DNA of 64,000 nt, taken from the NCBI GenBank assembly GCA_963808815.1, contig CAWEGI010000013.1, positions 1-64,000 on the forward strand, read 5' to 3'. The translations under genes were made by a program, and so were the position numbers. Below the pieces are notes generated by a model. It did no database searches. It worked only from the letters and a program-made list of their open reading frames with translations, and was not told the DNA's origin. This stretch comes from DATBLE01 sp963808815 (GTDB lineage Bacteria > Actinomycetota > Thermoleophilia > Gaiellales > Gaiellaceae). Each line of letters starts with the position of its first letter. Positions within the stretch are counted from its first letter, which is position 1. Positions 8,065 to 16,122 of this stretch are shown in pieces.

Positions 8065-8295
8065 TTAGCCCTTCGTCCTCTGCAGGTCGTGACCGAACGT
8101 GCTCGGATCGCGGATCTTGCCGTCACGGCCACGGAGAAGCAGTTCGGACTTGGTCTTCCGAGCGATGTCCCTGCCGGCCTTCACTGCCTCAGCCTGTGTC
8201 CTGTGCGTTGAGCGGCGACCAGCGGTGCCCTCGATCCTGACCACCCACTTGCCGTTGTTGTCACGCACAACATGAACATCACTCTTCTTCGGCAC
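8065..8295 (-). CDS. DUF2188-family small protein
   Basis: A GTG start at 8295, preceded by a GAAGGGGG ribosome site, gives MPKKSDVHVVRDNNGKWVVR. The rest reads IEGTAGRRSTHRTQAEAVKA and GRDIARKTKSELLLRGRDGK, ending in IRDPSTFGHD. Alternating residues that form a small beta-sheet, followed by one helix with a TQAEAV motif, are typical of DUF2188 proteins, whose function is unknown. At 76 residues the length is usual for the family. The frame is open further upstream to 8448, but that extension has no similarity I can see, so the internal start is preferred. It is convergent with the anti-sigma gene. Confidence 0.8.
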   Translation of the reverse strand: MPKKSDVHVVRDNNGKWVVRIEGTAGRRSTHRTQAEAVKAGRDIARKTKSELLLRGRDGKIRDPSTFGHDLQRTKG

Positions 8296-8390
8296 AATCG
8301 CCCCCTTCAATCGCTGAGATCCTCCTCCGTACCCGTGACCGAGACGAGTAATGCAGCAGGAGACTCGCGGCAGGCTAAACCGGGTAGCAA

Positions 8391-8630
8391 GTGGCGATGC
8401 CTTTCCGCTTTCGCCTGATTGACTCCGAAGGAATCGACCTCGGCCCATTCGTGTCCAAGCGGCACCACTGGAAGCCCGGAGAACGGATTGGGCGCAGCAA
8501 GGCCGAGGACATGCTCATCACGGCCGTCGTCGAACCCGAGGACGACGCAGGATTCCAGGCGTACCTGGTGGTCTCGCCGCTGGGAGGCGACGGCGCATCC
8601 GAGCCCGACAACCCTCGCCGCAAGAGCTAG
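8391..8630 (+). CDS. Small conserved hypothetical protein
   Basis: A 79-residue protein starting at GTG 8391 or ATG 8397 (MPFRFRLIDSEGIDLGPFVS). The body reads WKPGERIGRSKAEDMLITAV, then VVEPEDDAGFQAYLVV. The pattern of a short polar beta-rich protein ending in AYLVV, with a disordered Pro/Arg tail, resembles small actinobacterial proteins with no known function. It is divergent from the DUF2188 gene with about 95 bases between the starts. No signal peptide, membrane helix or catalytic motif is visible. Confidence 0.6.
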   Translation: MAMPFRFRLIDSEGIDLGPFVSKRHHWKPGERIGRSKAEDMLITAVVEPEDDAGFQAYLVVSPLGGDGASEPDNPRRKS

Positions 8631-8685
8631 ATCCCCAGCCCGACCACTAGGGCGGGACGCATACCCCACCCGCGGTGGGAGAGGT

Positions 8686-8979
8686 TCAGACCGCAGGTGA
8701 ATCGGCCCGCCCGGGCAATCTTGCTGTTTGCTCGCGTCGTGCTTCGGGACTGTCGAGGCGTCCGAAAAGTCCGACGATGCCCGCGCCTTCGTGACTGATC
8801 GCGTCGATTCCCTGAGCGGGTCCGTTCGAGCAGACGTCGACCGTTAAGCGCGTGTGCTCGGCCAGGAACGCCTGGTAGTCGCGGATGAGGACGACCATAC
8901 GCGAGTAGCCGGGGATCACGACGGCGGGGCAGCCTCGGACGATGGCGTCGACTGCGCCGCGAAGGAGCACGCGGTGCAC
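8686..8979 (-). CDS. Hypothetical protein, unrecognised
   Basis: A possible 97-residue protein from GTG 8979: MHRVLLRGAVDAIVRGCPAV, then SRMVVLIRDYQAFLAEHTRL and AQGIDAISHEGAGIVGLFGR. The internal composition (regular hydrophobic spacing, few rare residues) is better than in the overlapping frames, which is my main reason to list it. There is no strong ribosome site. The C-terminal 20 residues look less protein-like, so the real end may be earlier. The following stretch 8980-9243 shows no gene or clear structure. Confidence 0.4.
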   Translation of the reverse strand: MHRVLLRGAVDAIVRGCPAVVIPGYSRMVVLIRDYQAFLAEHTRLTVDVCSNGPAQGIDAISHEGAGIVGLFGRLDSPEARREQTARLPGRADSPAV

Positions 8980-9243
8980 CCACCGGTGGAAAACCGGATC
9001 TGGGGATGGCGACGGGTGGGCGAGCGCCCGGACATATAGGACGGGTAGAGAGACGCTCCGTCGGGCCGGATTCTCGTTACCCCACGTCGCGAGCCGCGAC
9101 GACGAGCGGTGCGGCGACCCTACCGACGCAGGATGAGAGAGATGAACGGCTAGCCTGAAACTCGTGGAGCCCGAGTCAGATCAGGCAAACGATCCGACTC
9201 GCTCCAGCTACGATCATCCCTCGCGCCGTCTGCGAGGGGAAGC

Positions 9244-9406
9244 GCTCACCAGGTCCTTGTTCGACTCCATGTCGGCGGCTGTTCATGCCGGTTCGGTCGT
9301 TCTGTGTCGATGCGTGTCGTCTGGTGCGGTCGGAGGTCGTTCTGACTCGGTCTTCGTGTCGTTTCGTGCCGGTTCGTGACGATGCGTTCGGTTGCACCGT
9401 GGTTGG
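9244..9406 (+). repeat. R3, copy of the dispersed element
   Basis: Near full-length (163 bases). The minus-strand tail MESNKDL is present, but the stop codon is changed and there is a one-base loss near 9294, where TCGGTCGT replaces TCGGTGTCGT. The right end has a GGTTGC box at 9389-9394 and a changed second box GGTTGG at 9401-9406. It ends 68 bases before the start of the cyclase-ATPase gene at 9475. Confidence 0.8.
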
Positions 9407-9474
9407 CCGCAGTCCTGCCGGAGCGCGTGGGTGATCTCGTTGTTGCGCGGGCCTGCAGGCGAGATAGTTCTCGG

Positions 9475-11929
9475 GTGGCCGAGCTACCGACCGGCACCGT
9501 CACGTTTCTCTTTACCGACGTCGAGGGTTCGACGAAGCTGCTTCATGACCTGGGCGCCGAGGAGTACTCGCGGGCGCTGACAGAGCATCGCCGTGTCCTG
9601 CGTGAGGCGTTCGCGGCGAATCAGGGCGTCGAGGTCGATACGCAGGGCGATGCCTTCTTCGTCGCCTTCCCGACCGCGCCCGGCGCGCTCGGAGCCGCCG
9701 CGGAAGCACTCGAAGGACTGGCCCCGGGACCGATTCGGGTGCGCATGGCCGTCCATACGGGGACGCCGCATCTGGGCGAGGAGGGCTACATCGGAGTCGA
9801 CGTGCACCGAGCAGCTCGCATCGCTGCCTGCTGGACATGGCGGGCAGGTGCTCGTCTCGGCCTCCACCGCTGCACTTGTGGGCACCGAAGGACTGCGCGA
9901 CCTTGGCGAACATCGCCTGAAGGACCTCGCCGCGTCGGAAAGGATCTATCAGCTCGGCGGCGGCGAGTTCCCACCACTGAGGAGCCTGCGGCAGACGAAT
10001 CTCCCGATTCCGGCCACGCCCTTTCTCGGACGCCGACGAGAGCTCGAAGAGGTGACGACTCTGCTCCGAGGAGGGCCTGCACGCCTGCTGACATTGAGCG
10101 GCCCGGCCGGAGCCGGTAAGACGAGACTCGCGCTTCAGGCGGCAGCGGAAGCCTCCGACCACTATCCCGACGGCGTCTTCTGGACTCCGCTTGCTGCGCT
10201 GCGGGACTCGAAGCTCGTGCTCGAGATCGCCGCCCAGGCGGTCGGAGCGAAGGACGGTCTCGCCGACCGTATCGCCGATCGTCGGCTCCTGCTCATCCTC
10301 GACAACTTCGAGCATCTGATCGATGCGGCAGGCGAGCTCGCCGGGCTACTCACCACCTGTCCGAACCTTCAGCTCCTCGTAACGAGCCGGGAGCTGCTGC
10401 GACTTCCCGGCGAGCAGGCCTATCCGGTCCCGCCGCTGGAGCCTCAGGATGCGACCGAGCTCTTCACCGCCCGCGCGCGCGCTGCCGATCCTCAGTTCGA
10501 GCCCAGCTCGGTCGTCGAGCACCTGTGCTCTCGACTCGACAACCTTCCGCTCGCCCTGGAGCTTGCGGCCAGCCGCGTCGCTGTGCTCTCCCCCGAGCAG
10601 TTGCTTGGCCGTCTCTCCGAGCGGCTCGACCTGCTCAAGGCCGGCCGCGGCGTCGATCCGCGCCAGCAGACGCTGCGGGCGACGATCGAATGGAGCTTCG
10701 ACCTCCTCGACGGAGAGGAGCAGGTTCTGTTCGAACGACTGTCGGTCTTCCGCGGCGGTTGCACGGTCGAGGCGGCCGAGGAGATCTGCGAAGCCCAGAT
10801 CGACACATTGCAGTCGCTGATCGACAAGAGCTTGCTCCGTCGGCAAGGGGAGCGTTTCTGGATGCTCGAGACGATCAGGGAGTACGCGGTCGAGCGGCTC
10901 GAGCGACGCGACGCGGCGGTAGTGCTCGGCGATCGGCACGCCGACTACTTCATCGCGGTTGCCGAGGCGGCCGCTCGCGGCCGCCCTGATGGGGGTGTGG
11001 AGTATGGACCGCGGTTCTATGTGGAGCTCGACAACTTCCGCCGCGCACTCGCTTGGCTCGTCGTCTCCGGCGACGTGGAGCGCGAGCTGCGTCTGGCCAC
11101 CGGTGCGTTCTGGTGTCTCTGGACGCAGGGCGGCTACCGGGAGTTGCACGGATGGCTGGCGTCAGCGCTCGAGCGAGCGGCAGACGCCGACGCCTACCTT
11201 CGGGCTGAAGCGTTAGGCGCTGCAGCGCTCGCGGCTGCGAATCAAGGTGAGGCCGAGGTCGCACGGGCGTATGCTCGCGAGAGTCTCGCGCTCGCGCGCC
11301 AGCGGGGCGACAAGCGCCAGATCGAGTGGGCGCTCCGCGTCTTGAGCTTCGACGAGCCCGACCTGGACGAGCGCCGGCGGCTGCTCCAGGAGTGCGAGCG
11401 TCTTCTGCGCGAGCTCGGCAACGACCCCGGTCTCGGCTGGGTCACCTACCTGCGCGGCATGACCTTCATCACCGAGGGACGCTACGACTCGGCCCAAGAG
11501 ACGCTAGAGGAGGCGGCAGCGCTCTTCCGCGAGCTAGGGCGGCAGTGGGAGGCAACGAACGCGGAGATCGCGATCGGATATTCATTGGTGGCAGCTGATC
11601 GGCATGCCGACGCGCGGCCGATCCTGCAGGGTGCGCTCGCGACGACTGTCGAGATCGAGTCCGCCAGCTCGACCATGGACGCACTCGTTCTGCTGGCAGC
11701 CGCTCGGATGGAAGCCGATACTCCGGCGGCGACGCGGCTTCTGGCAGCGGTCCGGACGATCGCGGATGAAACGGGACGCGAGCTGGATCCGCGGTTCGAA
11801 GGCGATGTGTTCGAGACAAGGGAGAGTTGGGCACGGGAGCAGCTCGGACAGCGATTCGAGGCGGAATGGGAGGCGGGGTTACGCCTTACGCTGGAAGAGG
11901 CCGTCGCGCTTGCTCTCGAGGAGGAATGA
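9475..11929 (+). CDS. Cyclase-NTPase-TPR regulator (LAL-type), copy B
   Basis: From GTG 9475 (MAELPTGTVTFLFTDVEGST), about 817 residues with one frame change near 9820. Residues 7-150 form a class III nucleotidyl cyclase domain with metal-ligand candidates Asp15 (FTDVEGST) and Asp59 (QGDAFFVAF). The site that normally holds the catalytic Asn reads VDVHRAARI, with His replacing Asn, so activity is doubtful. Next comes an NB-ARC-like NTPase: P-loop GPAGAGKTRLA, Walker B LLLILDNFEHL, sensor LLVTSRELLRL and LPLALELAASR. A long helical repeat region follows. No DNA-binding domain is visible at the C-terminus. It is probably a large cytoplasmic signal integrator; its partners are unknown. Confidence 0.85.
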
Positions 11930-11943
11930 ACGGTCGAAGACCG

Positions 11944-12648
11944 TCAGTTCCGCGAGGCTCGCGAGTGGGCTTCGGCGCGTCGGGCGATGCCGATGATGTA
12001 CGGCGCGGCGGTGATCGTCACCGGCGACGATGAGTGGAAGCCGCGATCGACGGAGACGAGCTCGAACCCGGATGTGGCGATCGTCGCCGCGGTGTCGCGC
12101 GTCGTACGGCAGCCGCCCAGCGCGCGCGTCCAGAAGAGCAAGTCCAGTGACCGTTGGAGCAGGCGCAGCGGCAGCTGGCGCGAGCGGACGTGTTCCCAGA
12201 AGCGGAGTTCGCCCGTGGGCTCGAGCACGCGCCGAACCTCGGCGAGCGTGGCGACGGGATCGGGGACGGTGCAGAGAACACCCATCGAGACGACAGCGTC
12301 GAAGCTTCCGTCCTCCGCCGGGAGCGCCTCGGCCGTCCCGTTGACCACGTCGATCGGGACAGCGGTAGCGCGAGCCCGCTCAGCGGCGACGGCTCGTGCG
12401 GTCGGATCGGGTTCGACCGCAACGAGCTGCGTCACCCTCGTCGGGTAGTGCTCGAACGAGCGCCCGTCGCCGCAGCCGACCTCGAGCACCCGTCCGCGCA
12501 ATCCAACCAGGAGCCGTCGCCGCAGCTCGCGCGCGACTGGGTCGGGCCGCTCCTGCTCCCGGCGCTCCAGGTAGCGGGCAAAGCGCGACTGGTGCGGGCC
12601 GTACAGCCTCGAACCGGTCTCCCACCGCTCGCCTCCAGGCTCGCCCAT
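11944..12648 (-). CDS. Class I SAM-dependent methyltransferase (UbiE/Methyltransf_11 type)
   Basis: The start at ATG 12648 (MGEPGGERWETGSRLYGPHQ) is supported by AGGGG just upstream. The gene encodes 234 residues. Motif I is VLEVGCGDGRSFEHY, the acidic end of beta-2 is VAVEPDPTARAV, and motif II lies near GTAEALPAEDGSFDAVVSMG. The segment EVRRVLEPTGELRFWEHVRS follows, as in the Methyltransf_11 family. The substrate is unknown; related enzymes act on lipids, quinones or small metabolites. It converges with cyclase B (14 bases apart) and diverges from cyclase C across element R4. Confidence 0.88.
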   Translation of the reverse strand: MGEPGGERWETGSRLYGPHQSRFARYLERREQERPDPVARELRRRLLVGLRGRVLEVGCGDGRSFEHYPTRVTQLVAVEPDPTARAVAAERARATAVPIDVVNGTAEALPAEDGSFDAVVSMGVLCTVPDPVATLAEVRRVLEPTGELRFWEHVRSRQLPLRLLQRSLDLLFWTRALGGCRTTRDTAATIATSGFELVSVDRGFHSSSPVTITAAPYIIGIARRAEAHSRASRN

Positions 12649-12712
12649 CCCCTGAGAATACGAAGGTTGCACGGACACGACCGCCGCCCGCAAACCCGCT
12701 TCGGAAGCCACT

Positions 12713-12876
12713 CTACTTCAGGTCTTTTTTCGACTCCATGTCGGCGTACGTTCGTGCCGGTTGGTGTCGTTCTGTGTCGATACGTGTCGTCTGGTGCCGT
12801 CGGAGCTCGTTCTGACCCGGTTCTCGTGACGTTTGGTGCCGATTCGTGACGATGCGTCTGGTTGCGTTGCGGTTGC
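12713..12876 (+). repeat. R4, copy of the dispersed element
   Basis: A full-length 164-base copy. The minus strand reads YADMESKKDLK and stop at the left end, with an uninterrupted frame through the whole element. Phased TTCGTG-like units and both GGTTGC boxes are present. It ends 50 bases before the start of cyclase C. Confidence 0.85.
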
Positions 12877-12926
12877 GATCGACGTCCGATCTTCCGTTCG
12901 GACGATCGGCAAGGGATGATCCGCCG

Positions 12927-15815
12927 GTGCATCGGAAGGTCGTCACCGTGCTGTTCTGCGACGTGGTCGGCTCGACCGCGCTCGGCGAGACGGTCGACCC
13001 GGAGGCGCTGCAGGGGCTGCTGGCCGGCTACTTCGAGCGGATGAAGGCGATCGTCGAGTCGCACGGCGGCTCGGTGGAGAAGTTCATCGGTGACGCGGTG
13101 ATGGCGGTGTTCGGGGTGCCGCAGGTGCACGAGGACGACGCGCTGCGCGCCTGCCGGGCGGCGGTCGAGATGCGGGCGGCGTTCCCCGAGCTGGGCGTGC
13201 AGGGGAGGATCGGCGTGAACACGGGCGAGGTGGTCACCGGGACTGAGGAGCGGCTCGCCGCCGGCGACGCGGTCAACGTCGCCGCCCGCCTGCAGAACGC
13301 CGCCGACCCCGACGAGATCCTGATCGGCGAGGCGACCCTCGAGCTCGTACGCGGCGCTGTCGAGATCGAACCGGTCGAGCTGCTCCAGCTGAAAGGCAAG
13401 GCCGAGCCGGTTGCGGCACACCGGCTCGTGTCGGTGCACGAGGCGCCGGAGAGATCACACGAGTCGCGCTTCGTCGGCCGCGACCGCGAGCTCGGCTTCA
13501 TCCGGGAGGCGTGGCAGCGCGCCGTGACCGGACAGTGCGAGCTCGTCACCGTGGTCGGCGACCCCGGGATCGGCAAATCGCGGCTCGTCGCGGAAGCCCT
13601 GGCCACACTCGACGTGCGGGTCGTCCGCGGCCGCTGCCTCCCGTACGGCGAAGGGATCACCTACTGGCCCGTGGTCGAGGTGATCAAGCAGCTCGACGCG
13701 GCCCCGTCTGACCCGCTCGCGGCCGGGTCGATCGGGTCGCTCCTCGGCGAGACAGAGCAGAGCACGTCCGCCGAGGAGATCGGCTGGGCGTTCCGCAAGC
13801 TGCTCGAGGAGCAGGCGCCGCTGGTGGTCGTCTTCGACGACATCCAGTGGGGCGAGCAGACCTTCCTCGACCTCGTCGAGGGCATTGCGCTGCTCTCCTC
13901 GGGATCGCCGATTCTGGTCGTCTGCATGGCCCGTCCCGAGCTCCTCACGCAGCGCGGCGACTGGCCGGTCACGCTGCGTCTCGAGCCGTTGCCGGCGGCG
14001 GCAGTCGACGAGCTGATCACCCCGCTGCCCGCCGAACTGAGGGAGCGAATCTCTCGTGCAGCCGGCGGGAATCCGCTCTTCGTCACCGAGATGCTCGTGA
14101 TGGCCGAAGGGACACACGACGTCGACGTCCCACCGACTCTCCGCGCCCTCCTCGCCGCCCGCATCGACCAGCTCGACCCGCCCGAGCGCGCCGTACTCGA
14201 GCGCGGTGCCGTCGAAGGCGAGCTCTTCCACCGCGGCGCTGTTCAGGCGCTCGCGCCCGAGGAAACCCAGATCACGCCCAGGCTGGCGCTACTCACCCGA
14301 AAGGACCTGATCCGGCCCGACCGGGCACAGCTCCCCGGCGACGACGGGTTCCGCTTCAGGCACCTCCTCATCCGGGATGCCGCCTATGAAGCCCTTCCAA
14401 AGTCGACCAGGATCGACCTGCACCGGCGCTTCGCCGAGTGGCTCGAGCAGCGCGGCGCCGATCTGATCGAGCTCGACGAGATCCTCGGCTACCACTTCGA
14501 GCAGGCCCACGCCTATGCGGCCGAACTTGGTCTGGTCGAGGAGAGCGCCGAGCTCGCCGCCCACGCCGCCGCCCACCTGCGCGCGGCCGGCGAGCGCGCC
14601 GACGGGCGCGGCGACGCAGCCGCGGTCAAGCTGCTCGGGCGAGCGTTGGAGCTGATCCCGAAGGCAGACCGGCGGCACCGGGACGTGCGACTGGAGCTGG
14701 CGTTCGCGCTACTCGACCGGGGCGAGATGAAGCCGGCCCAAGCGACCTTCGCAGCTGTCGTCGAAGAGGCGAATGCCGCAGGTGAGGAGATCGTCGAGTG
14801 GCGCGCGCGTACGGGTCTCCTCGCCGCCGAGCTCTGGTTGGGCGAGCGGGACAACGCGGCCAGCGGGGAGCTCGTCCGGAAGGCGATCGCAGTCCTCGAG
14901 CGGCAAGCAGACGACCTCGGGCTCGGTCGCGCGTGGCTGGTGGCCGGGCTCACCGAGTTCTGGCTGGGGAGGCCCGGTCACGCCCATGAGTCGTTCGCGC
15001 AAGGCGTCGCCTGCGCCCGGCGCGCGCGTAGCGGGCGCGATGAGGCGCAGAACCTGATGTGGTACCTGGTCAGCTGCTGGTTCGGCCCGATGCCGGCTCG
15101 AGAGGCGCTAGCGCGCTGCCGCGAGGTCGCCGAGCAAACCTCGTCGAGACAGGTCGAGGCGATCGCCCGCGTCGAGCAGGGTGCGCTCCTCGCGCTTTCC
15201 GGGCGCTTCGACGAGGCGCGTCAAAGCTGGAGGGAAGGCGTGGCCATGCTCCAGGAGCTGGGACATCGGATGGCCGCAGCCGGGTCGTCCGAGGAGCTCT
15301 TCGACATCGAGCGCCTCGCTGGAGACCTGCCTGCTGCGGAGGCTGTTCTGCGCGACGCGTGCGAGGTCCTCGAGGAGCTCGGCGAGAAGGGCTTCCTCTC
15401 GAACCGCGCGGCATGTCTCGGGCTCTGCCTCGTGCTGCAGGACAGACCTGACGAGGCCGAGCCGTTCCTCGAGCTGGCCGAGCAGACGATGCCGAAGGAC
15501 GGCGTCGACGTCCTCAACCTCGTCCACATGGCGCGCGCTGCCACGCTCATGTCGCAGGGCTCGCTGAGCGAGGCAGAAGAGCATGCCCGGCAGGCGCTCG
15601 CGGCAGTCGCCGACTGGGACATGCCGAACTTCAAAGGCGACAGCCTCGTCCAGCTCGCGGACATCCTCGCCGCGTCGGGGCAGCTGGACGAGGCGACCGC
15701 CGCCTATCTCGAAGCACTGGAGCTGTACGAGCAGAAGGAGAATCTGGTCGCGGCGAGGCGAGTCGCGCGCGCCGTCGAAGCGTTGCGTGCAGTGGCCCCG
15801 CCCGGCGTGGACTAG
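12927..15815 (+). CDS. Cyclase-ATPase-TPR regulator (LAL-type), copy C, intact
   Basis: The only intact copy, 962 residues from GTG 12927 (MHRKVVTVLFCDVVGSTALG), with AAGGGA upstream. Residues 5-170 are a class III cyclase. Metal ligands are Asp12 and Asp56 (FIGDAVMAVFG), and GDAVNVAARLQNAA at 113-126 carries both transition-state residues Asn117 and Arg121, so it should be active. FVGRDREL (182-189) opens an AAA_16 ATPase with P-loop GDPGIGKS (211-218) and Walker B VVVFDDIQWGE. The C-terminal ~450 residues are TPR-like, ending in EQKENLVAARR. The protein is probably cytoplasmic. The neighbours on both sides are R elements and sister cyclases, so expansion by local duplication is likely. Confidence 0.92.
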   Translation: MHRKVVTVLFCDVVGSTALGETVDPEALQGLLAGYFERMKAIVESHGGSVEKFIGDAVMAVFGVPQVHEDDALRACRAAVEMRAAFPELGVQGRIGVNTGEVVTGTEERLAAGDAVNVAARLQNAADPDEILIGEATLELVRGAVEIEPVELLQLKGKAEPVAAHRLVSVHEAPERSHESRFVGRDRELGFIREAWQRAVTGQCELVTVVGDPGIGKSRLVAEALATLDVRVVRGRCLPYGEGITYWPVVEVIKQLDAAPSDPLAAGSIGSLLGETEQSTSAEEIGWAFRKLLEEQAPLVVVFDDIQWGEQTFLDLVEGIALLSSGSPILVVCMARPELLTQRGDWPVTLRLEPLPAAAVDELITPLPAELRERISRAAGGNPLFVTEMLVMAEGTHDVDVPPTLRALLAARIDQLDPPERAVLERGAVEGELFHRGAVQALAPEETQITPRLALLTRKDLIRPDRAQLPGDDGFRFRHLLIRDAAYEALPKSTRIDLHRRFAEWLEQRGADLIELDEILGYHFEQAHAYAAELGLVEESAELAAHAAAHLRAAGERADGRGDAAAVKLLGRALELIPKADRRHRDVRLELAFALLDRGEMKPAQATFAAVVEEANAAGEEIVEWRARTGLLAAELWLGERDNAASGELVRKAIAVLERQADDLGLGRAWLVAGLTEFWLGRPGHAHESFAQGVACARRARSGRDEAQNLMWYLVSCWFGPMPAREALARCREVAEQTSSRQVEAIARVEQGALLALSGRFDEARQSWREGVAMLQELGHRMAAAGSSEELFDIERLAGDLPAAEAVLRDACEVLEELGEKGFLSNRAACLGLCLVLQDRPDEAEPFLELAEQTMPKDGVDVLNLVHMARAATLMSQGSLSEAEEHARQALAAVADWDMPNFKGDSLVQLADILAASGQLDEATAAYLEALELYEQKENLVAARRVARAVEALRAVAPPGVD

Positions 15816-15837
15816 CGAGCCGGCGTCGGAAGTCGCG

Positions 15838-16001
15838 CTACTTCAAGTCTTTGTTCGACTCCATGTCGGCGCACGTTCGTGCCGGTTGGTGTCGTTCTGT
15901 GTCGATGCGTGTCGTCTGGTGCGGCCGGAGCTCGTTCTGACTCGGTCTTCGTGACGTCCTGTGTCGATTCGTGACGATGCGTTCGGTTGCGCCTTGGTTG
16001 C
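15838..16001 (+). repeat. R5, copy of the dispersed element
   Basis: A full-length 164-base copy starting 22 bases after the stop of cyclase C. The minus-strand tail is CADMESNKDLK and stop. Its first 31 bases differ at a single position from the 3' end of the glycosyltransferase gene at 29597-29627. It lies 121 bases before the start of cyclase D. Confidence 0.85.
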
Positions 16002-16122
16002 AGCGGACGACGCTCGTAGTCCGACGATGCTGGGTTGTCAGTAGGAGAGGTCTGGCAGCGCTTCATCGCGCGCCTAAGCGTCGTCCGTTGTCGTACACCT
16101 CAGGGAGCGCGATAGTTGCCGT

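Noticed and set aside
13028..14231. Long minus-strand frames opposite cyclase C
   Set aside because: Open because of GC-rich codon structure; no motifs, and the plus-strand gene is intact and well conserved.
1207..16001. Integron attC sites or a CRISPR array
   Set aside because: The elements are too long and too far apart for CRISPR, and lack the inverted R/L boxes and the integrase expected of attC cassettes.
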